Shown here: positions 12,301 to 21,112 of the stretch, in pieces
How the letters are laid out: each line of letters opens with the position of its first letter
Position numbering within the stretch: the first letter of the stretch is position 1
Assembly: GCF_023091745.1 (NCBI RefSeq)
Contig: NC_068915.1
Coordinates: 36,882,001-36,946,000, forward strand
Length of the DNA stretch: 64,000 nucleotides
From: Budorcas taxicolor
Taxonomy: Eukaryota; Chordata; Mammalia; Artiodactyla; Bovidae
Reading direction: 5' to 3'
Made by a program: the position numbers and the translations under genes
The notes under the pieces: model-generated
The model's input: the letters and a program-made list of their open reading frames with translations, nothing else
Told to the model about the DNA's origin: nothing
Databases searched by the model: none

Positions 12301-14069
12301 TATTTAGCGCTTTCTCAAAGTTAAAGATTTAAAACTGTCCACTAAACCCTTTATTTTTATCTCATTTAATTTGTTCACAAAAAGTAGGTAGAGTTGGGAC
12401 CTTGTTTCAGTTTTCGGTTCTAATGAAATAAAATCTATTTATGCAAAAGATCAAAGCAAAAACCACTTCATAATACAAATTCTGAAGAGAACCAAACCAG
12501 TCTGGTAATAAAGAATGGCACAATGGACTAAAGCTTTTTTAGAGACTCAGCATTTCAAGTCAGTTGGAAAAAAGGAGGGTTAATTCAAAAAAGGTGGGTT
12601 TATTCAAAAAAAGGTACTGGGACACGGCTAGCCATTTTGGAGAAAAAAATAAATCAATCCATATTCCCCCACCTCACTCCTTAAGTCAAAATAATTTCTA
12701 AGTGTATTAAAAATTAAAAATGTTAGGTTTAAAAGCAAAATCTTAAAATCAGTAAAAAGATGAGCACATTAAAAAAAATTCTGGATTGAGAACAGCTTTC
12801 TAACATAACACAAAATGCGTAAGTCTCCTTAAATGAAAAGATTGATGCAGTAAATTATAAAATAACATTAGCAAAAGGCAAGTCGGGTAAAATTTTACAG
12901 CGTAAATGACCGACAAACGGCTACTCTTACTCAATATACAAAAGCTCTTCCAAATAAACACGAAAAAGATAAACAACTCATCCTTTTTTAAAAAGCGAGG
13001 CAAAGATGTCAATGAACTGGCAGTTCACACACACCCCCAAAAAACTCAAATAACCTATAGAAAAAAGGTTCTCGACTTCCCTCAAGTTAAAAGCAAAACG
13101 AACAAAAGTAAAATATCATTTTCTTCACGCAATAGATGGGCAAACTTTTCAAAATTAAATGTGTGGTCACTTACAACCCCCTCCACCTTAAAATTCGGAG
13201 TCAGGGTCACCAGAGCTAATAAATCTCTACAGAGATTACCAAAGTGCAATTGAAAGCCCTCTTTAAACTGCTTGCACACGTAAGACATTATCACTGAGAA
13301 CAAGAAAACCCAAACAAGGTTCTCCAAAGACTCCCAAAGTCAGAGCCGGTATGTTCTAAAAGGCGTAAGTGAAAAACACATTTTGAATAGAAACCAAAGA
13401 TAGAGGCAGACTGGCTAAGATGCTGCCGGGGGACTCCCTCCATGAGGCGGCGGCGGAGCGGACCTTGTGTTTCTCGCCTCCGTCCGGCCCAAACTCCGAG
13501 CCCGCGAGCAACAAGGCTGGAGAACTCACGGGTGCCAAACGCGAAAACAACCCCGGCCGGGCGCGCTTCTACGGCCCGCGCGGACCGCTGCGCCGTCGGG
13601 TCCCCCCACCGTCTCTCGCGGTTAAAGAAGGACCGCACACCCACAAGTCGGGCCGCTCTAGAGAAGCGTCCGTGCGGGCCCCGGCCAGGCCGCCCACCGC
13701 ACTCACACCCCCAGTCCGCGGAGGGGATGGCCGAGCGGGCGCTGCGCGGCCTCACTCACTCGGCTTCCTGGCGCCGTCGCTCCCCGCCGGCAGCTGGTGG
13801 ACCTCGACGCCCGCCCCGCCGCGCTCCAGCACCGCCAGGCGCCGGCGCGTGCAGCACATCTGGCGTGTCGCCTCGGGCCTCTTGGACAGCGCGCTGCGCA
13901 GCCCGGCGGCGCTGGGGAAGAGCCAGAGCTTCGCTCCCCAGGACTCCGCGGGCGCTGTCGCGGAGGGCCGGGACGCGGAGGGCCGGGACGCGGAGGGCCG
14001 GGACTCGGGGACCCGCCCGGCCACCGGGCGTGCGCCGCCCCGCGACCTCCTCCGTGGCCTCCCCTCCAT
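286..14069 (-). CDS. HERC5: HERC5, 5' part (coding exons 1-10), HECT/RLD E3 ISG15-protein ligase
   Basis: Ten exons joined in frame encode about 446 residues, the N-terminal part of a protein usually about 1,020 residues long. Coding exons on the minus strand: 13760-14069, 11717-11837, 11023-11099, 8431-8652, 7163-7254, 6762-6892, 5188-5333, 3806-3882, 1849-1952, 286-345; all have AG/GT borders and compatible phases. The protein has a basic, low-complexity N-terminus, then RCC1-type blades with the signatures CGDYHSLALSK, SAGEAHSMALS, ACGSSHTALL and CGRQHTLAYVSD, each followed by an [FY]xWG or FxFG strand and a GQLG turn. In mammals HERC5 associates with polyribosomes and attaches ISG15 to newly made proteins, including viral ones, and is strongly interferon-induced. 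The HECT domain that carries the catalytic cysteine lies left of the window, so the gene is partial here because of the window edge; no break is seen. HERC5 was chosen over HERC6 from the start of exon 1 (MEGRPRRRSRGG, WGAKLWLFPSAAGL) and from gene order. Confidence 0.95.
1047..1505 (+). repeat. Old interspersed repeat split by a SINE
   Basis: Starts GTGATGGTTAACTGTATGTA and ends with CTACTGGTTCTGTTTCTCTG, the pattern of a common ancient mammalian repeat. A SINE fragment interrupts it at 1358-1456. I do not assign a family name. Confidence 0.55.
1358..1456 (-). repeat. Truncated Bov-A-type SINE
   Basis: Only the non-tRNA half is present (TCACTCAGTCATGTCTAACT through CAAGAATACTGGAAT, reverse orientation), inserted into the older repeat. 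Confidence 0.8.
1541..1737 (-). repeat. Bov-tA-type SINE
   Basis: Reverse-orientation copy, from GTGTCCAACTCTTGTGACCC to GAGCTCCTAGGGAAGCC, within the intron between HERC5 exons 9 and 10. Confidence 0.88.
1849..1952 (-). CDS. HERC5: HERC5 coding exon 9
   Basis: Acceptor GTTTACAG, donor AAAAAG|GTACAA, 104 nt. Encodes NSYVNLRRKIPTLNEGTVKR and WIADVGTKQWQNTK, residues 393-426 plus two bases, the linker just after the propeller. Confidence 0.93.
2660..3783 (+). repeat. L1 3' end (bovine type)
   Basis: Carries the C-terminal ORF2 region, with many stops, and the ruminant L1 3'UTR ending in CAATTAAAAAAAGAA. Opposite to HERC5, between exons 8 and 9. Confidence 0.9.
3806..3882 (-). CDS. HERC5: HERC5 coding exon 8
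   Basis: Acceptor CCTTTCAG, donor AAAGAG|GTAAAA, 77 nt. Encodes ESSTSVKELIMVAGGNQSIL and MWMEKE, residues 367-392. MVAGGNQSILMW is the closing blade signature of the small-HERC propeller. Confidence 0.93.
4205..4365 (+). repeat. CHR-type SINE
   Basis: AGGAACTTCCCTGGAAGTCC head with an internal imperfect duplication, GGGTCGATCCCTGGTTGGG box, and a CAGCCAAACACAAACAAAC tail. Confidence 0.75.
4580..4830 (+). repeat. MIR fragment
   Basis: Degraded core-SINE: 'acccttcactttccaagtc', 'gtaaaatgggactgaaag', 'gcctggcatatgtcag' in order. The rest of this intron shows no other feature apart from a T-run at about 4937-4955. Confidence 0.5.
5188..5333 (-). CDS. HERC5: HERC5 coding exon 7
   Basis: Acceptor TTTAATAG, donor AATCTG|GTAAAT. 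Encodes QHTLAYVSDVGKVFSFGSGK, EGQLGNGGTFNQLTPRPMKL and PSSEELKS, residues 318-366. Human HERC5 has W where Q precedes HTLAY; the rest of the blade is typical. Confidence 0.95.
5334..6761. other. HERC5 intron 6 (no gene recognised)
   Basis: No exon-like open frame with splice sites was found on either strand. The middle part (about 5.5-6.3 kb) is less AT-rich and could be an old LTR, but I cannot place it in a family. Confidence 0.4.
6762..6892 (-). CDS. HERC5: HERC5 coding exon 6
   Basis: Acceptor TTTCTTAG, donor GGAAG|GTAAGT. Encodes SGLVFTFGDGKYGQLGHNST, QNELRPCLVAGLVGNRVTQI and ACG(R), residues 275-317 plus two bases: one full blade (FTFGDGKYGQLG) and the start of the next. Confidence 0.95.
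7163..7254 (-). CDS. HERC5: HERC5 coding exon 5
   Basis: Acceptor TTGTGTAG, donor ACAAAG|GTGAGT, 92 nt ending in phase 0. Encodes KDSPSCIEALDDQKVEFLA, then CGSSHTALLTK, residues 244-274, with the RCC1 signature ACGSSHTALL. Confidence 0.94.
7255..8430. other. HERC5 intron 4 (no gene recognised)
   Basis: Non-coding on both strands. A stretch near 8.04-8.2 kb resembles a degraded MIR/L2-type repeat; a short (GT)n-like run lies at about 7940-7955. Confidence 0.4.
8431..8652 (-). CDS. HERC5: HERC5 coding exon 4
   Basis: Acceptor ATGTCAAG, donor CTACA|GTATGG. Residues 170-243 include GGELFAWGQNLDGQLGVG, the strand-turn of one blade, and then ISAGEAHSMALSMSGNVYSW with GRNDCGQLGLGHT, the next blade. 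This is the best-conserved propeller exon in the window. Confidence 0.95.
8885..9180 (+). repeat. MaLR-type LTR (tentative)
   Basis: Contains GCTGAAATCCTAACCTTCAG, GAATGGGATTAATGCCCTTA and AGCGACCCAAACAGACAAAG, parallel to the better preserved copy at 58.2-58.7 kb. Non-coding. Confidence 0.55.
9424..9530 (-). repeat. L1 3'UTR fragment
   Basis: Reverse complement of the ruminant L1 end (TTTATTGGAGTTTAGTTGAT and TGTACAGCAAAGTGAATACA). Lies in HERC5 intron 3. Confidence 0.75.
9531..11022. other. Rest of HERC5 intron 3
   Basis: No coding exon seen. From about 10.44 to 10.79 kb is a less AT-rich block beginning AATAAATCTCTAGGCCCAAG and ending with an AAATAAAG motif, which may be a degraded LTR; support is weak. 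Confidence 0.35.
11023..11099 (-). CDS. HERC5: HERC5 coding exon 3
   Basis: Acceptor TTTCATCAG, donor CAAAAG|GTAC. Encodes FQCILQEKNIIQITCGDYHS and then LALSK, residues 144-169. CGDYHSLALSK is a classic RCC1 repeat signature. Confidence 0.94.
11717..11837 (-). CDS. HERC5: HERC5 coding exon 2
   Basis: Acceptor CTCTGCAG, donor GCAAG|GTAGGA. Encodes KCIKLGKKMKIHSMDQG, then EEHMLVLSSDGKPFEY, residues 104-143, the first propeller strand region. Begins with two bases that complete exon 1's last codon (K). Confidence 0.93.
11838..13429. other. HERC5 intron 1, AT-rich part
   Basis: AT-rich with several A/T homopolymer runs; nothing with exon character or clear repeat identity on either strand. Confidence 0.4.
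13760..14069 (-). CDS. HERC5: HERC5 coding exon 1 (start codon exon)
   Basis: Encodes residues 1-103 plus one base. The ATG at 14069 has G at -3 and G at +4 (strong Kozak) and gives MEGRPRRRSR, matching the known basic HERC5 start; the two codons before it (TTG, GTG) are open but not needed. Residues 23-37 are three tandem copies of a five-residue unit (SRPSA). WGAKLWLFPSAAGL, RLAVLERGGAGVEVHQ and DGARKP then match the family. The donor is CCGA|GTGAGT. Confidence 0.95.
13961..14005 (-). repeat. 15-bp tandem repeat in HERC5 coding exon
   Basis: Three adjacent copies of a GC-rich 15-mer (unit on plus strand CGGAGGGCCGGGACG), the last differing in its final base. The unit is a multiple of three, so copy changes keep the frame; it encodes SRPSA three times (residues 23-37). 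Confidence 0.95.
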
Positions 14070-14297
14070 CACCAATTTCCCGAGCTCCTCAGCCGTGTCT
14101 CAGCTGTCCGAACGTTCGAAGGAGACCGAGCTGAGGCGAGGAAAAGAGGCGGCCAAAGCCTGAAGGCGCCCACCGCCCCCGGGCGTCGTGGTGCGGAGCC
14201 GCAGCGAGCAGAACGCACACCGACGTCTAGGAACCGCAGCCTCTCTACCCCGCCCCGACGCTGGGCGCCCGACGTGCTGTTTGGGGGCGGAGCCGGC

Positions 14298-14320
14298 AGT
14301 TTCTGAGAGAAACGAAACTG
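14298..14320. promoter_or_regulatory. ISRE-like inverted repeat
   Basis: CAGTTTC at 14298-14304 and GAAACTG at 14314-14320 form a perfect 7-bp inverted repeat. The right part reads GAAACGAAACT, two GAAA cores one base apart, so it departs from the strict two-base ISRE spacing. It lies about 35 bp closer to the gene than the consensus ISRE and may act with it. Confidence 0.5.
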
Positions 14321-14354
14321 ATTGTTATTGTTTTTAAGGGAGCGGAATCGAAAA

Positions 14355-14368
14355 GAGAAAGGGAAACT
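14355..14368 (+). promoter_or_regulatory. ISRE (interferon-stimulated response element)
   Basis: Reads GAGAAAGGGAAACT, two GAAA half-sites two bases apart followed by CT, a match to the ISRE consensus bound by ISGF3 and IRFs. It lies about 290 bp upstream of the HERC5 ATG at the edge of the CpG island. This fits the known interferon induction of HERC5; binding is inferred. Confidence 0.7.
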
Positions 14369-15226
14369 CGATGGTTTTAAGACTGGCTTGGACGGTGGCC
14401 AGAGTAAACAAGGCGCTGGTCTGTGAAGAGGTGGGAGGCAGGGCTGAGAAGATGTCCTCAGGCGGGCAGTGGCCACCTGAACTGGACCAGGTGGCCTTCG
14501 AAGAAATACTGCAAATTCCACTAGGAGGAGCCTTGACACAGGCGGACTTGCAGAATTTCCAGAAACTATTGTGACAAGGAAAGCTGAAGTTTGCTAAGCA
14601 TTCTGCTCCAGGCTTTGCCACATCATGGTAAAGCTGAACAGAGCTATCCCATGCTACGGCCCACACGACGGTGACTGCAACCAGTGCTGTCAATATATTT
14701 TTGCCTTTTCTAGAGTTTCTCACGAATGGAATCAGATTTGTGCAGTCTTTTGTGCCTGAGTTTTTTCACTTAGCATAAAGTTTTAAGATTCAGCCTGTAG
14801 TGTTTCATCGGTGGTTCTCTCTTTGTTATTGTTGAATGGTAGTCTGTTATATGGATATACTACAATTTCTTTATCCGTTTACCTATAGGCAGGCATTTTA
14901 GTTCTTTCTGGCTTGCGGCTCCGATAAAAAAAAAGTGCTGTGAATACTGTGAACAAGGCTTTGAATAAATGTGGATAAATGTTTTCATTTCTTTGGAATG
15001 AATAACTAAAAATGAAATTGCTGTGTCATATGGCAAGTACATGAATATCATTTGAAGAAACTACCATACTTTTCTAAAACGCTATACTGTTTAGCATTCC
15101 GTCCAGCAATTTGAGAGGTCCAGCCCCTCTGTATTCTTCCCAACATTTAGTACTGTCAGTCTTCTTAATGTTAGCAGTTGCGGTAGTCTAAAATACCATC
15201 TTACTGCAGTTTTAATTTCCATTATT

Positions 15227-15426
15227 CGCTGGTGGCTCAGTGGTAGAGAAGCCGGCTGCCATTTCAGGAGACACCAGCTTGATCCCTTGATTGGGAAGAT
15301 CCCCTGGAGAAAGAAATTGCAGTCCACTCCAATATTCTTACCTGGGAAATCCCATGGACAGAAGAGCCTGGTGGATTAGAGTCCATGGGGTCACAAAAGA
15401 GTTGGACAGGACTGAGCAACTAAACA
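15227..15426 (+). repeat. Bov-tA-type SINE
   Basis: GCTGGTGGCTCAGTGGTAGA to GGACAGGACTGAGCAACTAA, inserted in the antisense L1. Confidence 0.88.
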
Positions 15427-16546
15427 ACAATGATTAATGATGGGAATTTTTTCAAGTGCTTATTAGTGCTGATCTCTGTCTCCTCTTTGGTGAAGTGTCT
15501 GTTTGCATCTTTTGCCTATTTACTGATTCCATTGCTTATCATCTAAGGTTGTTTTTTTTTTAATGTATAAGAGTCCTCTATGTTACATATAAAGTTATTT
15601 ACAAGATATATGTTTTGAAATATTTTCTACCAGTCTGTGGCTTGCCTTTTAATTTTATTAAGTGTCATTTTAACTGATACTCTACATCAACTCTACTTCA
15701 ATAAAAAGAGGCATTATGATAAAACTAAAAAATTAATAAAATTACATGAAAAACATCATCTGAAGAGCTAAAGTTTTAATTTTGATGCAATTTATTCATT
15801 TTTTCTTTATCCATTCTTTTTCTCTTACCAACATTATTCCTGCTTTTTTCTTGGTGTTAAAAAATCTTTGCCTAACCCAAAATAACAAAGATTTTCTCAT
15901 ACATTGTCTTCTAGAAGTTTTACAGCTTTAGATCTTTGTATATTTCAAATGAATTATTCTTTATGGTGTGAAATAAGGGAAGAGGTTCATTTTTTTTTTC
16001 CTTATCCATTTCCACCTGTTCCAGTTTGCCTTTACTCATTGAATTGCCTCAGTGTGTCTGTCGAAACTGTTGACTATATGTGATTGGACTTATCTCTGGA
16101 CTTTTTATTGTGTTCCATTGTGTATTTCGGTTTTTCACTCCAGTACCACACTGTGTTAATTACTGTAGATGCTAATTGACTCAAAATCAGTTCACCTAAG
16201 TGTTTGACCATTGTCCTTCTTCAGTTGTTTTGTCTATTTTAAGTTCTTTGCATTTCCAAAATATTTTAGAATCACCTAACCAATTTCTGCGAAACAGACT
16301 GCAAATATTTAGCAATTACTCTAAATTAGATCAGTTTAGGAAGAACTGACCTTATGATAATATTGATTCTTTTGTCCATGAGCATCTCTCGCCATTAACT
16401 TAAAGCTTCTTAAACTGTTGCAGCAATATTTTCAAGTTTTTGGTGAGCAGTCAAACATATTTTGTTAAATTTATCCTTATAAATTTATTTTTTGATATTA
16501 CAAGTTGTACTTTAAAAAAATTCAGTGTTTGATTGTGAGTATATAT

Positions 16547-16741
16547 GTGAAATACAAGTTGCATAGTCATGTCCGACTCTTTGCAACCCTGTGGACTATG
16601 CAGTCCATGGAATTCTCCAGGCCAGAATGCTGAAGTGGGTAGCCTTTCCCTTCTCCATGGGATCTCCCCAACCCAGGAATTGAACCCAGGTCTCCCACGT
16701 TGGAGGCTGATTCTTTACCAGCTGAGCCACAAGGGAAGCCC
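16547..16741 (-). repeat. Bov-tA-type SINE with target duplication
   Basis: Reverse-orientation SINE flanked by GTGAGTATATAT at 16535-16546 and 16742-16753, a perfect 12-bp target-site duplication. Confidence 0.92.
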
Positions 16742-17539
16742 GTGAGTATATATAAATGTATTTGACTTTTATATATTGCCTTGAACCATGACACCGTTCT
16801 ATATTTACTTAATAAATTGTTCTAGTAGATTTTTTTGTGTGGATGCCTTTGAATATCCTACAGATAACTATGTAATTGATAAATAAGATAGCTTTACTCT
16901 TTCCTTTCCAATCATTATGGCCTTTCTTTTTTAAGTTTGGCCTGATGTATGGACTAGTACATCTAGTATAATGTTGAACAGAAGTGATGAGATACATCTT
17001 GAACTTCTCAATTTTAGTAGGAAAGCATTTCTTTCACCACTAAGTATGAAGTAATCAGGTTGAGTAAGTTCCTAGTTTGCCAAGAGTACTCACCTTGCAT
17101 GAGTGAGTACTGAATTTTGTCAACTTTTTTCTACCTCTACTGAGGTAATCACACGATTTTTGTCTAATATGGTGAAAATAATGGATTTTCAAATGAATTT
17201 CTGAACTAAGTCCAAGTTGGTCACAGATATATTTTCCTGAATGTTTTGTGTGTTTAAACTCTGTAAAAGATTTTTTAATCTGTGATCATATGAGAGATAC
17301 ATGTAGATTTCTTTTCCTGTAATGTCTTTATCTGGTTTTGGTATTAGAATAATGCTGGCAGAAGAGAATTAACTGAAAAGTGTTCCCTCTTCCTTTATTT
17401 TCTGAAAGAATATATAAAGAACTGGTACTATCTGTTCTTAAAATGTTTAGTACAGCTCACACATTTGCATAGACAAAGTGATGTTGGAGTTGAAAGGCCT
17501 GAATAACAAAATCCAAAAGTCAAGTGCTTAAGGATCTCT

Positions 17540-20500
17540 TCTGTACCATGTCACGAACCTCTGTCCATAGTTCTTCAGGCACTCTGTCTATCAGATCTAG
17601 TCCCTTAAATCTATTTCTCACTTCCACTGTATAATCGTAAGGGATTTGATTTAGGTCATACCTAGATGGTCTAGTGGTTTTCCCTACTTTCTTCAATTTA
17701 AGTTTGAATTTGGCCATAAGGAGTTCATGATCTGAGGCACAGTCAGCTCCCAGTCTTGTTTTTGCTTACTGTATAGAGCTTCTCCATCTTTGGCTGCAAA
17801 GAATATAATCAATCTGAATTCAGTATTGTGATATCCATGTGTAAAGTTGTCTCTTGTGTTGTTGGAAGATGGTGTTTGCTATGACCGGTGCAATCTCTTG
17901 GCAAAACTCTGTTAGCCTTTGCCCTGCTTCATTTTGTACTCCAAGGCCAAATTTGCCTGTTACTCCGGGTATCTCTTGACTTCCTACTTTTGTATTCCAG
18001 TCACCTGTGATGAAAAGCACATCTTTTTTTGCTGTTAGTTCTAGAAGGTCTTGTAGGTCTTCAGAGAACCGTTCAGCTTCTTCAGCATTAGTGGTCGGGG
18101 CATAGACTTAGATTACTGTGATATTGAATGTTTTGCCTTGGAAATGAACAGAGATCATTCTGTTATTTTTGAGACTGCATCCAAGTAATGCATTTTGGAC
18201 TCTTTGGTTGACTGTGACAGCTACTCCATTTCTTCTAAGGGATTCTTGCCCACAGGATTAGATATAATGGTCATCTGAATTAAATTCATCCATTCCAGTC
18301 CATTTTAGTTCACTGATTCCTAAAATGTTGATGTTCACTCTTGCCATCTCCTGTTTGACCACTTCCAATTTACCTTGATTTGTGGACCTAACATTCCAGG
18401 TTCCTATGCAATATTGTTTTTTACAGCATCATAATTTACTTCCATCACCAGTCACATCCACAAAGGGCATTGTTTTCACTTTGACTCCATCTCTTCATTC
18501 TTTCTGAAATTATTTCTCCATTCTTCTCTGGTGGCATATTGGGTACCTACCAACATGAAGAGTTCATCTTTCAGGGTCATTTCTTTTTGCCTTTTCATAC
18601 TGTTCATGGGGTTCTGAAGGCAAGAATACTGAAGTGGTTTGTCATTGTACAGGAGGCAGTGATCAAGATTATTCCCAAGAAAAAGAAATGCAAAAAGGCA
18701 GAATGATTGTCTGAGGAGGCCTTACAAATATCTGAGAAAAGAAGAGAAGCAAAAGGCACAGGAGAAAAGGAAAGATACACATTTGAATGCAGAGTTCCAA
18801 GAATAGCAAGGAGAGATAATAAAGTCTTCCGCTTACTCCTTGGAAGAAAAGTTATGACCAACATAGATAGTATATTCAAAAGCAGAGACATTACTTTGCC
18901 AACTAAGGTCCGTCTAGTCAAGGCTATGGTTTTTCCTGTGGTCATGTATGGATGTGAGAGTTGGACTGTGAAGAAGGCTGAGTGCCGAAGAATTGATGCT
19001 TTGGAACTGTGGCATTGGAGAAGACTCTTGAGAGTCCCTTGGACTGCAAGGAGATCCAACCAGTCCATTCTGAAGGAGATCAGCCCTGGGTGTTCTTTGG
19101 AAGGAATGATGCTAAAGCTGAAACTCCAGTACTTTGGCCACCTCATGCGAAGAGTTGACTCATTGGAAAAGACTCTGATGCTGGGAAGGATTGGGGGCAG
19201 GAGGAGAAGGGGACAACAGAGGATGAGATGGCTGGATGGCATCACTGATTCGATGGACGTGAGTCTGAGTGGACTCCGGGAGCTGGTAATGGACAGGGAG
19301 GCCTGGTGTGCTGAGATTCATGGGGTCGCAAAGAGACGGACACGACTGAGCGACTGAACTGAACTGAACAGTGATCAATGCAAAGAAATAGAGGAAATCA
19401 ATAGAATGGGAAAGACTAGAGATCTCTTCAAGAAAATTAGAGATACCAGGGGAACATTTCATGCAAAGATGGGTACAAGAAAGGACAGAAATTTTATGGA
19501 CCTAACATAAGCAGAAGCTATTAAGAGGTGGCAAGAATACATAGAAGAACTACACAAAAAAGATCTTAATGACCCAGATAACCATGATGGTGTGATCACT
19601 CACATAGACCCAGACATCCTGGACTGCGAAGTCAAGTGAGCCTTAGGAAGCATCACTACGAACAAAGCTAGTGGAAGTGATGACATTCCAGCTGAGCTAT
19701 TTCAAATCCTAAAAGATGATGCTGTGAAAGTGCTGCACTCAATATGCCAGCAAATGTGGAAAATTCAGCAGTGGCCACAGGACTGGAAAAGGTCAGTTTT
19801 CATTTCAATCCCAAAGAAAGGCAATGCCAAAGAATATTCAAACTACAGCACAATTGCTTTCATCTCACATGCTAGCAAAGTAATGCTCAAAATTCTCCAA
19901 GCAGAGCTTCAACAGTACGTGAACCAAGAATTTCCAGATGTTCAAGCTGGATTTAGAAAAGGCAGAGGAACCGGAGATCAAATTGCCAATATTCATTGGA
20001 TCATGCAAAAGCAAGAGAGTTCCAGAAAGACATCTGCTTTATTGACTATGCCAAAGCCTTTGACTGTGTGGATCACAACAAACTGTGGAAAATTCTTAAA
20101 GAGATGGGAATACCAGACCACCTGACCTGCCTCCTGAGAAATCTGTATGCAGGTCAAGAAGCAACAGTTAGAACCAGACATGGAACAACAGACTGGTTCC
20201 AAATTGGGAAATACTACATCAAGGCTGTATACTGTCACCCTGCTTATTTAACTTCTATGCAGAGTACATCATGTGAAATGCTGGACTGGATGAAGCACAA
20301 GCTGGAATCAAGACTGCCGGAAGAAATAACAATAACTTCAGATACGCAGATGACAACACCCTTATGGCAGAAAGCAAAGAACTAAAGAGTCTCTTGATGA
20401 AAGTGAAAGAGGAGAGTGAAAAAGGTGGCTTAAAGCTCAACATTCAGAAAACTAAGATCGTAGCACCCAGTCCCATCACTTCATGGCAAATGGATGGGGA

Positions 20501-21112
20501 AACAATGGAAACAGTGACAGACTTTGTTTTGGGAGGCTTCAAAATCAGTGCAGATGGTGACTGCAGCCATGAAATTAAATTGCTTGCTACTTGGAAGAAA
20601 AGGTATGACCTATCTAGACAGCATATTAAAAAGCAGAGACATTACTTTGCTGACAAAGTCCATCTAGTCAAAGCTATGGTTTTTCCAGTGGTCATGTATG
20701 GATATGAGAGTTGGACCATAAAGAAAGCTGAGCGCCAAAGAATTGATGCTTTTGCACTGTGGTGTTGGAGAACTCTTGAGAGCCCCCTGGACTGCAAGGA
20801 AATCAAATCAGTCAATCTTAAAGGAAATCAGTCCTGAATATTCATTGGAAGGACTGATGCTGTAGATGAAACTCCAATACTTTAGCCACCTGATGTGAAA
20901 AACTGACTCACTAGAAAAGACCCTGATGCTGGGAAAGTTGAAGGCAAGAAGAGAAGGGGGTGACAGAGGATGAGGTGGTTGGATGGCATCACCGACTTGA
21001 TGGACGTGAGTTTGATCAAGCTCCAGGAGTTGGTGATAGACAGGGAAGCCTAGTGTGCTGCAGTCCATGGGGTCACAAAGAGTCAGACACAACTAAGCGA
21101 CTGAACTGAACG
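17540..21112 (+). mobile_element. BovB LINE with 5' inversion (twin priming)
   Basis: The 5' part (17540 to about 18645) is inverted and the 3' part (about 18645-21112) is direct, both breaking at the same element position (around GACATGGTACAG / CATTGTACAGG). A perfect 10-bp duplication, AAGGATCTCT, flanks the whole at 17530-17539 and 21113-21122. The inverted part carries endonuclease-domain sequence ([16 protein letters not shown] on the minus strand); the direct part carries reverse-transcriptase sequence ([19 protein letters not shown]) and the (ACTGA)n 3' end. Many stops and frameshifts, so not active. Confidence 0.9.
18826..19368 (+). repeat. 3'-truncated BovB nested in BovB
   Basis: The host BovB breaks off after AGATAATAAAGTCTTC and resumes with AGTGATCAATGCAAAG. 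Between lies a 3'-terminal BovB copy (CTCCTTGGAAGAAAAGTTAT to ACTGAACTGAACTGAAC). It has one long open frame ([19 protein letters not shown]... [13 protein letters not shown]), typical of this young BovB end. Confidence 0.85.

Larger units (their letters stand above)
13430..14290. promoter_or_regulatory. CpG island over HERC5 exon 1 and promoter
   Basis: This is the only strongly GC-rich, CpG-dense stretch in an otherwise AT-rich window. It covers the whole first coding exon, the 5'UTR and the start of intron 1. Its position marks the HERC5 promoter; the transcription start itself is not visible but should lie between 14.07 and 14.3 kb. Confidence 0.85.
14706..17490 (-). repeat. Old L1, antisense, split by SINEs
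   Basis: Reads TTTTTCACTTAGCATAAAG, ATGGATATACTACAATTTC and later GAGGTAATCACACGATTTTT, the reverse complement of L1 ORF2 and 3' sequence. Two SINEs interrupt it (15.23-15.43 and 16.55-16.74 kb). It fills the half of the HERC5-HERC6 spacer next to the HERC5 promoter. Confidence 0.75.

Noticed and set aside
14069..14075. Two extra in-frame codons (TTG, GTG) upstream of the HERC5 start
   Set aside because: TTG is not an ATG; the ATG at 14069 has a strong context and matches the known protein start.
13420..14306. Plus-strand open frames up to 247 codons across the CpG island
   Set aside because: They run antisense to HERC5 exon 1 and its GC-rich surroundings; long frames are expected by chance in such DNA and no domain is seen.
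14371..14574. Plus-strand 67-codon frame as a gene
   Set aside because: No similarity or transcript evidence visible; reported only as a low-interest finding.
18707..20837. Long open frames at 18707-19357, 19724-20385 and 20364-20837 that look like reverse-transcriptase genes
   Set aside because: They are pieces of the decayed BovB LINE ([21 protein letters not shown] motifs), broken by frameshifts; not host genes.
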